This document shows positions 19,314 to 27,819 of a stretch of 64,000 bases of DNA, one piece after another; the stretch's first letter is position 1, and each line of letters opens with the position of its first letter. Below the pieces are notes generated by a model. That model made no database searches and was not told the origin of the DNA. It saw only the letters and a program-made list of their open reading frames with translations. Made by a program: the position numbers and the translations under genes. Origin of the DNA: DASYTH01 sp036002505 (GTDB lineage Bacteria > Actinomycetota > Actinomycetes > Mycobacteriales > Pseudonocardiaceae); assembly GCF_036002505.1 (NCBI RefSeq), contig NZ_DASYTH010000322.1, positions 12,182 to 76,181 of the forward strand. The letters run 5' to 3'.

Positions 19314-20129
19314 TTACGCCTTGTAACCAACTCCCGCATACAGGTTCGACTGCCCAACATCGTCCTCGATGTCCTCCGGGCGCTCCGGACGCCACTGCGG
19401 TGTGTACACGACGCCCGGCTCGACCAGGTGGTACCCGTCGAACATCCGGGTGATCTCCGCCCGGGTCCGCGGGTAGATCGGGTCCTGGCTCTGCCTGAAC
19501 ATCTCGACCGCACCGGCCATCCCCGCCGGCGCGTTGTCCCAGGTGAACGCGGACAGCGCGAAGTAGCTGCCGGTCGCGACCTCGTCCCGGTACCGGGCGG
19601 CCAGCGCCCACGGGTCGTCGCCGTCCGGGACGAACTGCACCACTCCCACCATCAGCAGGCCGACCGGCTCGGTGAAGTCGACGAGGCTCCGCATCTGCGG
19701 CGCGTACAGGATCGCCTCCGGCTTGCGCATGTCCGCCTGGATGATCGCGGCGTCGTCGTTGTCCCGCAGCAGCAGCTCGCTGTGCGCGACCGCGATCCGT
19801 TCATGGTCGACGTACACGACCCGGCTGCCCGGACGGGCCTGCTGCGCCACCTCGTGCACGGTGCCGACGGTGGGGATACCGGACCCGAGATCGACGTACT
19901 GGCCGATGCCCGCGTCCGCCATGAACAGCACCGCCCGCCGCAGGAACGCCCGGTTCATCCGGGCCATGTCCCGGACCGGCAGCACACTGCCCAGGTCCTC
20001 GGCGAGCGCCCGGTCCGCGGCGAAGTTGTGCCCGCCGCCGAGGAGGTAGTCGTAGACGCGCGCCGCGCTGGGCAGGTCGATGTCGATGCCGTCCGGCACC
20101 CAGCTCGACGTCTCCACCACGACGCGCAC
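19314..20129 (-). CDS. SAM-dependent methyltransferase, DUF574 (Methyltransf_19) type
   Basis: 271 residues. The start resembles DUF574 proteins, with DIDLPSAARVYDYLLGG, and the SAM-binding motif VDLGSGIPT follows near residue 80. The family is strongly expanded in Streptomyces and relatives and its substrates are mostly unknown. The gene begins with GTG and has no clear Shine-Dalgarno, so it may be leaderless or start a few codons downstream. The upstream region holds the motif shared with the GGDEF gene. The stop is separated from the GGDEF start by about 170 nt containing an inverted repeat. Confidence 0.85.
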   Translation of the reverse strand: MRVVVETSSWVPDGIDIDLPSAARVYDYLLGGGHNFAADRALAEDLGSVLPVRDMARMNRAFLRRAVLFMADAGIGQYVDLGSGIPTVGTVHEVAQQARPGSRVVYVDHERIAVAHSELLLRDNDDAAIIQADMRKPEAILYAPQMRSLVDFTEPVGLLMVGVVQFVPDGDDPWALAARYRDEVATGSYFALSAFTWDNAPAGMAGAVEMFRQSQDPIYPRTRAEITRMFDGYHLVEPGVVYTPQWRPERPEDIEDDVGQSNLYAGVGYKA

Positions 20130-20168
20130 ACCAATCGGTTATCGGATAGTGACCAACACCTTACTGAG

Positions 20169-20182
20169 TACCAGTTGACCAG
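20169..20182 (-). promoter_or_regulatory. CTGGTCAACTGGTA motif upstream of the DUF574 gene
   Basis: This 14-mer is one base different in spacing from the motif in front of the GGDEF gene. It is enclosed by an outer CTTAC...GTAAG inverted repeat. It lies about 40 nt before the methyltransferase start, as expected for an operator. Confidence 0.3.
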
Positions 20183-20241
20183 GTAAGGGAACAGGGCTGT
20201 CGGACTCTGTTGTTGCCCCGATCGGGTGGACCTAGTGGCTT

Positions 20242-22494
20242 TTAGCAGTCAACGATGTGCTCCGGCCGCACCGGAACCCGGGTCAGCGCCCGGCCGGTGG
20301 CCGCCCGGATGGCCGCCACGATCGCCGGCGTGGAGGAAATCGTCGGCGGCTCCCCCACCCCCCGCAAACCGTACGGCGCATGGGGATCCGCCAGCTCCAG
20401 CACGTCCACCGACATTGGCGGCATGTCAAGAACGGTGGGAATCAGGTAGTCCGTGAACGACGGGTTGCGGATCTTCCCGCCGGCCAGCTGGATCTCCTCC
20501 ATCACCGCCAACCCCAGGCCCTGCGCCGAGCCGCCGTGGATCTGCCCGACCACCGCGTCCGGGTTCATCGCCCGGCCGACGTCCTGGGCGCAGGCCAGCT
20601 CGACGACCCGCACCAGACCCAGCTCCACGTCCACGTCGCAGACCGCACGATGCGCCGCGAACGCGTACTGCACGTGCGCGTTCCCCTGTCCCGTCAACGG
20701 ATCCAGCGCCGACGTCGGCCGGTGTCGCCACTCCACGGTGCGCTCCACCGCCGCGGAACCCAGCACCGCCACCAGATCCACCTCGTCGAGCGACGACACC
20801 GGGGCGCCCAGCCGATCCGCCGCCAGCTTCAGCACGTCCGAGCGCACCGCCTCGCAGGCCGCCCGCACCGCGCCACCGGTGACGTAACTCTGCCGGGACG
20901 CCGAGCTGGAACCGGCGCTGCCGACCCCGGTGTCCGCCGGCTGGATGATCACCCGAGGCACGCCGAGCTCGGTGCGGGCGATCTGCGCCTGCAGCGTCAC
21001 CAGGCCCTGACCCACCTCGGCCGCCGCCGTGTGCACCGAGACCACCGGCTCGCCGCCGATCACCTCCAGCCGCACCCGCGCGGTGGAGTAGTCGTCGAAA
21101 CCCTCGGAGAAACCCACGTTCTTGATGCCGACGCCGTACCCGACGCCGCGCACCACACCCTCGCCGTGCGTGGTGTTGGAGACCCCGCCCGGCATCTCCC
21201 GAAGATCCACCGGAGCCGCCAACGGCGGCGGCATCGGCTTGTCCCGCACCAACTTCAGCAGCTCGGCCACCGGCGCCGCCGAATCGATCACCTGCCCGGT
21301 CGGCAGCACCGAGCCCTCGGCCACGGCGTTGCGGATGCGCAGCTCCACCGGGTCCACCCCGAGCGCCGCCGCCAGCTTGTCCATCTGGGACTCGTAGGCG
21401 AACGCGGCCTGCACCGCGCCGAACCCGCGCATCGCGCCGCACGGCGGGTTGTTCGTGTACATGCCCCAGCAGTCCACCGACACGTGCGGCACCACATACG
21501 GCCCGACCCCGAGGGTGGCCGCGTTCCCCGCCACCGCCGCGGTGGTCGACGCGTACGCGCCGCCGTCGAGGATGATCTCCGCGCGCACGTAGACCAGGCT
21601 GCCCTCGCGGGTGGCGCCGTGCTCGTAGCGCAGCACCGCCGGATGCCGGTGCACGTGCCCGAAGAACGACTCCGCCCGGCCGTAGACGATCTTGACCGGC
21701 TTCCCGGTGTGCCGAGCCAGGAGGCACGCGTGCACCTGCATCGACAGGTCCTCCCGCGCGCCGAACGCACCGCCGACGCCGGCCAGGTGCAGCCGCACCG
21801 ACTCGACCGGCAGGCCGAGCGCCCGGGCCACCTGCTGCTGGTCGACGTGCAGCCACTGGGTGGCGACGTAGAGGTCGACGCCGCCGTCCTCGGCTGGCAC
21901 CGCGAGCCCGGACTCCGGACCGAGGAAGGCCTGGTCCTGCATGCCGACCATGTACTCGCCGGTGACCACCACGTCGGCCGCCGGATCCGGGTCCCCGCGG
22001 CGGATCCGCACGTGCCGCACCACGTTCCCGCCGGCGTTCGACGGGTGCAGCACCGGAGCGCCCGCATCCCGCGCCGCCTCGGCGTCGGTGACCGGCTCCA
22101 GCACCTCGTAGTCAACGACGATCCGGTCGGCGGCGCGCCGGGCGGTCTCCGGGTGCTCGGCGGCGACGATCGCCACCGGTTCTCCCTGGTAGCGCACCAC
22201 GTCCACGGCGAGCACCGGCTGGTCGGGGTGCTCAAGCCCGTAGATGTTCTCACCCGGCACGTCCTCGTGCGTCAGCACGGCGTAGACCCCGGGCAGCGCA
22301 AGGGCTTGGGAGATGTCGACCGACCGGATCCGGGCGTACGGGTGCGGGCTGCGCAGCGTCGCGCCCCAGAGCATCTCGTCGGCCCACAGGTCGGAGGAGT
22401 ACGCGAACTCGCCGCGCGCCTTCAACGCCCCGTCCGGCCGGGTCGGGCTGGTCCCCACCCCGCCGGCGATCGTCGTGCTGAGCGCCCCGGTCAT
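20242..22494 (-). CDS. Xanthine dehydrogenase, molybdenum-binding subunit
   Basis: 750 residues, typical of the large subunit of three-subunit xanthine dehydrogenases. The N-terminal a/b-hammerhead domain is followed by the molybdopterin-cytosine-dinucleotide binding half. Visible landmarks are GVGGAFGARED, GAMRGFGAVQ (substrate-binding Arg) and the C-terminal RGVGEPP with the catalytic Glu. It oxidises hypoxanthine and xanthine to urate together with the FAD and 2Fe-2S subunits encoded upstream. The ATG overlaps the stop of the deaminase gene (ATGA), making it the last coupled gene of the purine operon. The 8-oxoguanine deaminase within this operon suggests oxidised purines are also channelled here. 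Confidence 0.95.
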   Translation of the reverse strand: MTGALSTTIAGGVGTSPTRPDGALKARGEFAYSSDLWADEMLWGATLRSPHPYARIRSVDISQALALPGVYAVLTHEDVPGENIYGLEHPDQPVLAVDVVRYQGEPVAIVAAEHPETARRAADRIVVDYEVLEPVTDAEAARDAGAPVLHPSNAGGNVVRHVRIRRGDPDPAADVVVTGEYMVGMQDQAFLGPESGLAVPAEDGGVDLYVATQWLHVDQQQVARALGLPVESVRLHLAGVGGAFGAREDLSMQVHACLLARHTGKPVKIVYGRAESFFGHVHRHPAVLRYEHGATREGSLVYVRAEIILDGGAYASTTAAVAGNAATLGVGPYVVPHVSVDCWGMYTNNPPCGAMRGFGAVQAAFAYESQMDKLAAALGVDPVELRIRNAVAEGSVLPTGQVIDSAAPVAELLKLVRDKPMPPPLAAPVDLREMPGGVSNTTHGEGVVRGVGYGVGIKNVGFSEGFDDYSTARVRLEVIGGEPVVSVHTAAAEVGQGLVTLQAQIARTELGVPRVIIQPADTGVGSAGSSSASRQSYVTGGAVRAACEAVRSDVLKLAADRLGAPVSSLDEVDLVAVLGSAAVERTVEWRHRPTSALDPLTGQGNAHVQYAFAAHRAVCDVDVELGLVRVVELACAQDVGRAMNPDAVVGQIHGGSAQGLGLAVMEEIQLAGGKIRNPSFTDYLIPTVLDMPPMSVDVLELADPHAPYGLRGVGEPPTISSTPAIVAAIRAATGRALTRVPVRPEHIVDC

Positions 22495-23846
22495 CCGGCC
22501 ACCTCCACCAACCTGGCGCTGGCCACCCGAAGCGCATCAGCAGTATCCACAGTGGACACCGTGCGGATCTCGTTGTCCTCCACCACTGTCTGACCCCCGA
22601 CGAGCAGCAGGGCCAGCGGCGGCAGGGTGCCGAACACCAGCGCGGCCACCGGGTCGGCGATGCCGGCGTGCTCGACCCCGTCGAGCCGCCAGAGCGCCAC
22701 GTCGGCCTGCTTGCCCGCCTCCAGCGAACCAAGCTCCTCCTGCCGCCCGAGGCACCGGGCGCCGCCGATCGTGGCCAGCCGCAACGCGTCCCGGGCGGTC
22801 AGCGCCTCCGGGCCACCGCGCAGCCGGGCCAGGTACGTGGCCCAGCGCAGCTCCGCACCCAGCCCACCGTCCTCATTGGACGCCGCGCCGTCCACCCCGA
22901 GCCCGACCGGCGCGCCGGCCCCGGTCAGGTCGCGCACCCGGGCGATCCCCGCCCCCAGCCGGGCGTTGGACGTCGGGCAGTGCGCCACCCCGGTGCCGCT
23001 GTCCCCGAACCGGCGAACCGCGCCGTCAGAGAGGTGAATTCCGTGCGCCAGCCAGACATCGTGGCCCAGCCAGCCCAGCTTCTCGGCGTACTCCGCGGGC
23101 GTGCAGCCGAACTCCGCGCGGCACTGCTCCTCCTCGTCGACCGTCTCGGCGAGGTGGGTGTGCAGCCGGACTCCCTTGTACCGCGCCAGTTCCATCGCCG
23201 CACTCATCAGCTCCGGGCTGACCGAGAACGGCGAGCAGGGTCCGACCGCGACCCGCACCATCGCCTCCGGCGACGCGTCGTGGTAGCTGTCGATGGCCTC
23301 CTCGGTGCCGGCCAGCGCGCCGTCCATCGTCTCCACGATCGAGTCCGGCGGCAGGCCGCCCCGGGACTGCCCGCGGTCCATCGACCCGCGCACCGCGTGC
23401 AGCCGGATGCCCACCGCCCCGGCGGCCTCGACCACCGCGGCGAGCAGATCTCCCTTGCCGGACGGGAAAACGTAGTGATGGTCGGCCGCGGTGGTGCACC
23501 CGGTCAGCGCCAGCCGGGCGAGGCCGGCCGTGGCCGCGGCGTGCGTGATCTCCCCGTCGATCCTGGCCCAGATGGGATACAGCGTGGTGAGCCACTGGAA
23601 CAGGTCGGCCTGCTGGGCCAGCCCGCGGGTGGCCCACTGGTACAGATGATGATGGGTGTTGATCAGCCCCGGCGTGGCCAGGCAGTCCCGCCCGTCGACC
23701 CGCCGGTCCACCGGCCCGAGATCCGGCGCCGGCCCCGGCCCGACCCGCTCGATCACCCCGTCATTGATGATCACGTGTCCGGCGCCGTACTCCGTGCCCA
23801 CTTCATCCACAGTGGACACCGCAGCGTCCTCGACCACAATCCTCAT
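22491..23846 (-). CDS. 8-oxoguanine deaminase-like amidohydrolase
   Basis: 451 residues, amidohydrolase superfamily (COG0402). Metal ligands are visible in INTHHHLYQ, HTHLAET, LAHGIHL and the Asp of GVDGAASNE. The stretch after the first motif (ATRGLAQQADLFQWL) is what I associate with annotated 8-oxoguanine deaminases rather than with guanine or S-adenosylhomocysteine deaminases. Predicted product is urate from 8-oxoguanine, or xanthine from guanine, either of which feeds the flanking genes. The ATG at 23846 was chosen because it overlaps the stop of the 2Fe-2S subunit; the longer open frame upstream is in the shadow of that gene. Exact substrate is inferred. Confidence 0.88.
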   Translation of the reverse strand: MRIVVEDAAVSTVDEVGTEYGAGHVIINDGVIERVGPGPAPDLGPVDRRVDGRDCLATPGLINTHHHLYQWATRGLAQQADLFQWLTTLYPIWARIDGEITHAAATAGLARLALTGCTTAADHHYVFPSGKGDLLAAVVEAAGAVGIRLHAVRGSMDRGQSRGGLPPDSIVETMDGALAGTEEAIDSYHDASPEAMVRVAVGPCSPFSVSPELMSAAMELARYKGVRLHTHLAETVDEEEQCRAEFGCTPAEYAEKLGWLGHDVWLAHGIHLSDGAVRRFGDSGTGVAHCPTSNARLGAGIARVRDLTGAGAPVGLGVDGAASNEDGGLGAELRWATYLARLRGGPEALTARDALRLATIGGARCLGRQEELGSLEAGKQADVALWRLDGVEHAGIADPVAALVFGTLPPLALLLVGGQTVVEDNEIRTVSTVDTADALRVASARLVEVAG

Positions 23847-24313
23847 GACGCACCCACCTGAGCGGCGGCCAACCGCACCGCGTCCAGGATCTTCTCGTAT
23901 CCGGTGCAGCGGCACAGGTTCCCGGCCAGCGCCTCGCGGATCTCGGCGTCCGACGGGTTCGGGTTGCGGCGCACCAGGTCGTGCGCGGCGACCACCAGGC
24001 CGGGCGTGCAGAACCCGCACTGCACCGCGCCGGTCCGCACGAACGCCTCCTGCACCGGGTCCAGCGCGTCACCCTCGGCGAGCCCCTCGACCGTGCGCAC
24101 CTCACGCCCCTCGGCCTGGCCCGCGGCCACCAGGCACGCGCACACCGGAACACCGTCCAGGTACACCGTGCACGACCCGCACTCCCCCTGCTCGCAGGCG
24201 TTCTTCGAACCGGGCAGGCCGAGCCGCTCACGCAGCACGTACAGCAGGCTCTCCCCCGGCCACACGTCGTCCGCGGTCCGCGGCTCCCCGTTGACCTCGA
24301 AGCTCACCCGCAT
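23843..24313 (-). CDS. Xanthine dehydrogenase, 2Fe-2S subunit
   Basis: 156 residues. The N-terminal plant-type ferredoxin fold carries its cluster in CEQGECGSC...C, and the C-terminal helical domain carries the second 2Fe-2S cluster in CGFCTPG...CRCTG. Length and the two motifs are standard for the small subunit of molybdenum hydroxylases; it passes electrons from the molybdenum centre to FAD. ATG overlaps the stop of the FAD subunit by one base (TGATG) and its own stop overlaps the deaminase start (ATGA), so the four genes are translated as a coupled set. Confidence 0.95.
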   Translation of the reverse strand: MRVSFEVNGEPRTADDVWPGESLLYVLRERLGLPGSKNACEQGECGSCTVYLDGVPVCACLVAAGQAEGREVRTVEGLAEGDALDPVQEAFVRTGAVQCGFCTPGLVVAAHDLVRRNPNPSDAEIREALAGNLCRCTGYEKILDAVRLAAAQVGAS

Positions 24314-25179
24314 CAGGCCCCTCCTTCGCAGTGCTCGCGCCAGGCCCAGGTCAGCGTGCGCCGGGCCAGCACCGACAGCGCGTGCCGCCGGTAGGCCGCC
24401 GTGCCACGCACGTCGTCGATCGGCCGGGCGGCCTGTCCGACCAGCTTCCCGAACCGGGCAAGCACGTTGTCCGGCAACGGTTTCCGGCCGTCCCACCGGT
24501 CGTGCAGCTCGGCCGCGGCGAACGCCTCGGCGGCCGGCGCGCGCAGCGGCGTCGGCCCGGCCGAACCGATCCCGGTGCCGACCGTCCGGGTGCCGGGGTC
24601 GAGGCTCACCGCGAACGAGCACACCGCGATCACCATGGCGTTGCGTGTGCCCACCTTGGCGAACTGCTGCGGCCCGGTGGCCCGGGGCACCAGCACCGCG
24701 GTCACCAGCTCGTCCGGCTGCAGCACGGATCGCTTGGGGCCCACGAAGAACTCCTCGGCCGGCAACGTCCTGGTGCCGCGCACCGAACCGATCTCGACCA
24801 TCGCCCGGACGGCCAGCAGCGGCGGGTGCGCGTCGCCGGCCGGCGAGGCGGAGCCGAGGTTTCCGCCGACCGTGCCCCGGTTGCGGATCTGCGGCGAGCC
24901 GACCGTGCGCGAGGCCATCGCCAGCCCCGGCAGCACCGCGCCCAGTTCCGTGATGATCCGGGCGTAGGGAACACCCGCACCCACCCGGACCGCACCGTTC
25001 ACGTTCTCCCACTCGGCCAGCTCGGCCACCCGGGTGAGATCCAGCAGCGCGGCCGGTCGGCGCAGGTCGAAGTTCAGCTCCACCATGACATCCGTGCCGC
25101 CGGCGATCGGCACCGAGTCCGGGTGCTCGGCCTTCGCCGCCAGCGCTTCGTCGAGGGTGGATGGGGTCAGGAAGTCCAC
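24313..25179 (-). CDS. Xanthine dehydrogenase, FAD-binding subunit
   Basis: 288 residues of the CO-dehydrogenase flavoprotein fold. The FAD loops appear as PIAGGTDVMVE and RNRGTVGGNLGSASPAGD, the usual pair in the medium subunit of molybdenum hydroxylases. GTG start with GGAGGG about 6 nt upstream. It is preceded by a strong hairpin (25201-25259) that separates it from urate oxidase, so the xdh half of the operon may be attenuated or may have its own promoter. Confidence 0.93.
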   Translation of the reverse strand: MDFLTPSTLDEALAAKAEHPDSVPIAGGTDVMVELNFDLRRPAALLDLTRVAELAEWENVNGAVRVGAGVPYARIITELGAVLPGLAMASRTVGSPQIRNRGTVGGNLGSASPAGDAHPPLLAVRAMVEIGSVRGTRTLPAEEFFVGPKRSVLQPDELVTAVLVPRATGPQQFAKVGTRNAMVIAVCSFAVSLDPGTRTVGTGIGSAGPTPLRAPAAEAFAAAELHDRWDGRKPLPDNVLARFGKLVGQAARPIDDVRGTAAYRRHALSVLARRTLTWAWREHCEGGA

Positions 25180-25200
25180 GGTGCACCCTCCGGGGGGAGG

Positions 25201-25259
25201 AGTGCGGTGAAGGGGGCCTTTCTCACGCTGGGCGTGAGAAAGGCCCCCTTCATCGCACT
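25201..25259. terminator. 28-bp near-perfect hairpin between urate oxidase and xdh genes
   Basis: Two 28-nt arms match at 27 of 28 positions (the odd one can form G-U) around a TGG loop. The core GAAGGGGGCCTTTCTCAC recurs at 57634-57688. It sits inside an operon of one orientation, so it could work as terminator, attenuator or mRNA stabiliser. Confidence 0.7.
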
Positions 25260-25273
25260 CCGCGCGTCCAACA

Positions 25274-26125
25274 TCACCACCAGGCCAGCCCGGCCGGGGG
25301 TGCGTCGTCGCGCAGCACGGTGCCCTCGATCAACCCGTACGGCCGGTCCGCGGCGAAGTACACCTCGCCCGGGTTGTCCAGCCCGAACGGCTCGAGGTCG
25401 ACCAGGAAATGGTGCTTGTTCGGCAGCGCCAGCCGCACCTCGGCCACACCGTCCTGATGGGACAGCAGGTACTGCCCCATGGCGTACAGCGTCTGCTGCA
25501 GCGACAGGCTGTACGTGCCGGCGAACGCCTCCAGCAGGCTCCGCGTCGCGGTGTCGTACGAGGCGGCCCAGTCGCCCTCCGCCGCGGCGTGCCGCCAGCG
25601 CGCCGACACCGCGGTCGCCAGGATGCGGTCCTTCGTCTCGGGCAGCGTGGTGTAGCGATCCTTGTGGAAGCCGTGGAACTCGGACCCGGTCGTGTTGAGC
25701 ACGACCAGATCCTCCACTCCGGACACCACCCACGCCTGTCCACTCTCGTAGCTGACGGTCGCGGTCCGGGTGCCGGCACCCCGGCGGAACGAGCAGTCGC
25801 CCATCCGCTCCCAGGTGTACCGCTCGATGTGCACCCGCGCACGGGTGATCGTGGGCGTCTTGTCCGCGAAGTGCCGGGCCAGCCGCAGCGCGAAGTCCTC
25901 GATCTCGCCGACCCCGTCGCGGGCGAACGCGTACACCGTGTTCTTCTGCGTGTCGGTGGGCAGCACCCCGCTGTTGTCCCCGGTGAGATGCGTGGCGTCC
26001 AGGTCGCCGGCCAGCGTCGTGGTCACGTTGAGGTCGGTGACCGTGTGCCCGCCCGCGCCACGGTCCACCCGCACCAGCCGCGTCTCCGCCTTGCCGTACT
26101 GATTGTCCCCAAGCCGGATCGCCAT
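25274..26125 (-). CDS. uox: Urate oxidase (factor-independent urate hydroxylase)
   Basis: 283 residues, the normal length for cofactor-less uricase with its two T-fold repeats. Landmarks are the N-terminal GDNQYGKAETRLVRV, LPTDTQKNTVYAFA (the Thr of the active-site triad region) and LPNKHHFLVDLEPFGLDNPGEVY near the C-terminus. It converts urate to 5-hydroxyisourate, the substrate of the enzyme encoded immediately upstream. ATG begins 2 nt after the HIU hydrolase stop, so the two are coupled. A strong hairpin follows its stop. Confidence 0.95.
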   Translation of the reverse strand: MAIRLGDNQYGKAETRLVRVDRGAGGHTVTDLNVTTTLAGDLDATHLTGDNSGVLPTDTQKNTVYAFARDGVGEIEDFALRLARHFADKTPTITRARVHIERYTWERMGDCSFRRGAGTRTATVSYESGQAWVVSGVEDLVVLNTTGSEFHGFHKDRYTTLPETKDRILATAVSARWRHAAAEGDWAASYDTATRSLLEAFAGTYSLSLQQTLYAMGQYLLSHQDGVAEVRLALPNKHHFLVDLEPFGLDNPGEVYFAADRPYGLIEGTVLRDDAPPAGLAWW

Positions 26126-26127
26126 GA

Positions 26128-26445
26128 TCAACTCCCCCGGTACGTCGAGTAGCCGAACGGGCTCAACAGCAGCGGCACGTGGTAGTGCTCGTCCGGGTCG
26201 GCGATCCGGAACGCCACCGCGACCTCCGGGTAGAACGCCTCCGGCCCGAGGTACTCGCCGGTGCCGAACACCAGCCGGTACACCCCGGCCCGCTCGACTC
26301 CCCAGCCGGACACCCGCCCGTCGCCGTCGGTGCGCCCCTCGTCCAGCGGCTGCCACGCCGGCCCCTCCTGCCAGTCCAGCCGCACCGGCACCCCGGCCGC
26401 CGGCCGCCCGCGGCTGGTATCCAGCACATGCGTCGACAGGCTCAC
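26128..26445 (-). CDS. uraH: 5-Hydroxyisourate hydrolase (transthyretin-like)
   Basis: 105 residues. The N-terminal STHVLDTSRGRPA motif and the C-terminal signature YSTYRGS, with the invariant Tyr-Arg-Gly-Ser, identify the transthyretin-related HIU hydrolase. It opens the ring of 5-hydroxyisourate to OHCU. GTG start overlaps the stop of the OHCU decarboxylase gene (GTGA), and urate oxidase follows after 2 nt. All three steps from urate to S-allantoin are thus encoded together. Confidence 0.95.
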   Translation of the reverse strand: MSLSTHVLDTSRGRPAAGVPVRLDWQEGPAWQPLDEGRTDGDGRVSGWGVERAGVYRLVFGTGEYLGPEAFYPEVAVAFRIADPDEHYHVPLLLSPFGYSTYRGS

Positions 26446-26942
26446 GATGCCCCCACCAACTTCCCCAGCCGCAGGTTGACGATCCTGCGCAGCTCCTCGC
26501 GCACCACCGCCCGCTCGGTCTCCTCGTCGTTGCCGAGCCGGTTCCGCAGCTCACCGAGGATCTCCTCGCGCGACCGCCCGGCCGCGGCGATCAGGAACAC
26601 CCGCCCGAACCGCCGCTCGTACTCCTCGTTCGCGGTCCGCAACTCGGCCTCGCCGCCCCCGGCCGCCGCGGACTGCTCCTCCCGCGACCACGCCGCCTCG
26701 CGCCCGTCCCCGCTCGCCCGCTCCCCGATCCGCGGGTGCGCGGCCAGCGCCTCCTCGATGTCCTCCCAGGCCAACTCGTGGAACACCGCGTCGGACACCC
26801 GCCGCAACGTTCCAAGATCGTGATACGGCCGCCGCACGATCAACTCGTCGGCCCACCGGCGCGCGGCGCAGCAGGCCAGCAACTCCCGCTCGGCGCGCTC
26901 GGGTTCCGCCGTGTTCAACTCCTCCAGGGACTCGCTAGGCAT
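26442..26942 (-). CDS. uraD: OHCU decarboxylase
   Basis: 166 residues, all-helical OHCU decarboxylase. Recognised by HPRIGERASG (with catalytic His) and the ANEEYERRFGRVFLIAAAGRS segment. It decarboxylates 2-oxo-4-hydroxy-4-carboxy-5-ureidoimidazoline to S-allantoin. I chose the ATG at 26942 because a TACAGT -10 hexamer ends 6 nt upstream, giving a leaderless transcript; the in-frame GTG at 26960 lies upstream of that promoter. It is the first gene of the purine operon. Confidence 0.92.
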   Translation of the reverse strand: MPSESLEELNTAEPERAERELLACCAARRWADELIVRRPYHDLGTLRRVSDAVFHELAWEDIEEALAAHPRIGERASGDGREAAWSREEQSAAAGGGEAELRTANEEYERRFGRVFLIAAAGRSREEILGELRNRLGNDEETERAVVREELRRIVNLRLGKLVGAS

Positions 26943-26948
26943 CCTGGC

Positions 26949-26954
26949 ACTGTA
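26949..26954 (-). promoter_or_regulatory. Candidate -10 (TACAGT) giving a leaderless uraD transcript
   Basis: TACAGT on the minus strand is followed by 6 nt and then the uraD ATG. This spacing puts the transcription start at or next to the start codon. It would drive the whole purine operon. Confidence 0.5.
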
Positions 26955-26956
26955 GT

Positions 26957-27103
26957 TCACCTGCGTTGTTCAGTTGCCTCGTGACTCAGGTCCACCATCG
27001 TGCAGTTGTGCAGCTCCCGGACCAGGTGACCGGCGCACATCCAGCGGATCCTCGGGTCGTCGAACGCCATGAGATCCGTGCCGGCGAACGTGGGAGAGCC
27101 CAC
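26957..27103 (-). CDS. Small hypothetical protein (48 aa) or gene remnant
   Basis: A 48-codon minus-strand frame starts with GTG (27103), ends TGA (26957) and encodes a peptide with mixed, natural-looking composition (Trp, Met, Cys, His, Asn; for example DDPRIRWMCAGHLVRELHN). Such composition is unusual for a chance frame in this GC range. No clear Shine-Dalgarno was seen. It lies just upstream of uraD, over its promoter. It could be a small gene or the tail of a decayed one; I do not recognise the family. Confidence 0.35.
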   Translation of the reverse strand: MGSPTFAGTDLMAFDDPRIRWMCAGHLVRELHNCTMVDLSHEATEQRR

Positions 27104-27479
27104 CCGGCCGGTACCACGCGCCGGGCAGGCGTCGTCGCGTTGGCCGAGTGTGTGCCGGGTTGTCGTGAGTTGTGTCCGGTGGCGGCGTCACCGGCCAACA
27201 CACCCGCACCAGAGGCCAACACAGCGACGTGGCGCGCCAACACGGCGACGTGAGACGCCAACATGGGTACGTGAGACGCCAACATGGGTACGAAGTGCAG
27301 CGTCCAGCGAGATCCAGCGCCGCGATTCCTATCGGGTGCTGAGGCTGCTGCTTGCGGTTCTATTCGGTGGATCTGGGCTCATCTGGACAATTATCGGCTC
27401 AATGAGTCCGGTCTTGCACTGATGCCTTGACGGCCAACGGCTTCCGGGGCCGGCCGGCGGCGTTGGATTCCTACTGGAC
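27104..27479. other. 376-nt region without a supported gene
   Basis: The left part is GC-rich without a credible frame. The centre holds five 21-bp tandem repeats (27194-27292). From about 27330 to 27422 a plus-strand frame reads as a single hydrophobic helix (RLLLAVLFGGSGLIW...) ending TGA at 27422. It has no start codon with a ribosome site and may be a gene remnant. Confidence 0.5.
27194..27292. repeat. Five 21-bp tandem repeats
   Basis: Units begin at 27194, 27215, 27236, 27257 and 27278, each opening with GCCAACA and mostly continuing CGGCGACGTGAGAC or TGGGTACGTGAGAC. The spacing is exactly 21 bp throughout. The last two units are nearly identical and the first is the most diverged. Confidence 0.85.
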
Positions 27480-27819
27480 GTGATGCTGTTGATTACTGGT
27501 CGCGGTCGGAATCGTGCCGAGCCTGGCAGCGGCGTGGTGTCGACGTACCTGACCTCGTAGGTGTGCTCGGCGAACTTCCAGCCCGTCGGGAGTGCGCTGG
27601 TAGCGGTCGTGGTAGAGGGCGCAGTTCAGGTGTGAGCTGCCGTCGCGGATCTCCTCCCGGCTGGCGAACTCGATGTCGGCATTGGGCATCCGCAGCACGC
27701 CGACCGGGGTGAACAGCGAGGCGAGACGGTCGTGGTCGCTCATCATCCCCGCGTCGGTGAACTCGGGTGCGCAGCGCCTCGATCTCGACGCGGTCGGCGA
27801 TGGCCTGAAGGTCAGTCAT
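27480..27819 (-). pseudogene. SnoaL/NTF2-like protein gene with two frameshifts
   Basis: Read from ATG 27819, the frame starts MTDLQAIADRVEIEALR. It continues one base later as EFTDAGMMSDHDRLASLFT...QRTPDG, then after another single-base shift as WKFAEHTYEVRYVDTTPLPGSA. Together these three pieces form one continuous SnoaL-like protein. Each break is explained by one extra base (near 27768 and near 27585). The start overlaps the stop of the DoxX-like gene (ATGA), so the intact ancestor was its operon partner. Sequencing error is the alternative explanation. The 3' end is approximate. Confidence 0.75.

Noticed and set aside
27194..27292. CRISPR-like regular repeats (also 47609-47788)
   Set aside because: Units are contiguous at 21 bp with no unique spacers, and no cas genes are present.
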